A DNA stretch of 22,750 nucleotides from UMGS1002 sp050309735 (GTDB taxonomy: Bacteria > Bacillota > Clostridia > Oscillospirales > CAG-272): contig JBNRMS010000069.1 of NCBI GenBank assembly GCA_050309735.1, forward strand, positions 1 to 22,750. The letters run 5' to 3'. Under the pieces are notes generated by a model, which saw nothing but the letters and a program-made list of their open reading frames with translations, made no database searches and was not told where the DNA came from. The translations under genes and the position numbers were made by a program. Shown here piece after piece: positions 22,719 to 22,750 of the stretch. Positions within the stretch are counted from its first letter, which is position 1; each line of letters opens with the position of its first letter.

Positions 22719-22750
22719 ATGAAAAGGAACAATATAATAGCAAAAAGACC
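22719..22750 (+). CDS. Start of an unknown gene, cut by the window end
   Basis: ATG 22719 follows GAGAGG with an 8-base spacer and lies 33 bp after the consensus promoter. Only MKRNNIIAKR and one more residue are visible, too few to identify it. Confidence 0.55.
   Translation, partial: MKRNNIIAKR

Noticed and set aside
22504..22743. 79-codon minus-strand frame upstream of the SpoIVB gene
   Set aside because: It would start inside the gene at 22719 and cross a perfect opposite-strand promoter; there is no ribosome binding site or motif.

Overview
The window looks like a chromosomal piece of a spore-forming member of the Bacillota, class Clostridia; a gut-type Oscillospiraceae or Christensenellales relative is my inference. 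The grounds are a SpoIVB-type sporulation protease, strong AGGAGG-like ribosome binding sites, near-consensus SigA promoters, a KtrAB-type potassium uptake pair, and fairly GC-rich genes separated by AT-rich spacers. No rRNA, tRNA, CRISPR array or phage genes were seen.

Layout. (1) 1-1694: a complete IS1182-family insertion sequence lies exactly at the left edge, with 15-bp perfect terminal inverted repeats and one intact transposase. (2) 1696-2040: spacer with a hairpin terminator, three direct repeats and a perfect SigA promoter. (3) 2041-12104: eight same-strand genes that look like one catabolic operon. They encode a DeoR-type repressor, a class II aldolase-like protein, a PHP-domain protein, a sorbose-1-phosphate-reductase-like zinc dehydrogenase, a GNAT acetyltransferase, and a complete 2-oxo acid dehydrogenase complex in the order E2, E3, then E1 with alpha and beta fused. 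(4) 12146-13818: a structured repeat, a PAP2 phosphatase, an 86-residue beta-rich protein, and two related hairpin terminators. (5) 13819-16155: glyceraldehyde-3-phosphate dehydrogenase and a divergent AraC-type regulator, separated by 446 bp that carry a palindrome and two tandem promoter-hairpin units. (6) 16286-18453: a sugar-phosphate transferase and a Wzx-like flippase, a small exopolysaccharide module. (7) 18473-21299: a ferritin-like protein divergent from ktrB-ktrA, with a 36-bp near-perfect palindrome between them. (8) 21350-22750: SpoIVB on the minus strand, then a consensus promoter with an operator-like palindrome that drives a gene cut off by the window end.

How the genes fit together. 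The most distinctive unit is the 2041-12104 operon. Aldol cleavage, a polyol or ketose-phosphate oxidoreductase, a PHP hydrolase and a lipoate-dependent dehydrogenase complex under one DeoR regulator suggest a dedicated route. In it a sugar or polyol phosphate would be split and one product, as a 2-oxo acid or acetoin-like compound, oxidised to an acyl-CoA. The substrate cannot be read from sequence, and no transporter or kinase is in the operon. The other genes are housekeeping or envelope functions; the interest there lies mainly in non-coding signals: the tandem promoter-hairpin units, the palindromes and the repeated terminator hairpins.
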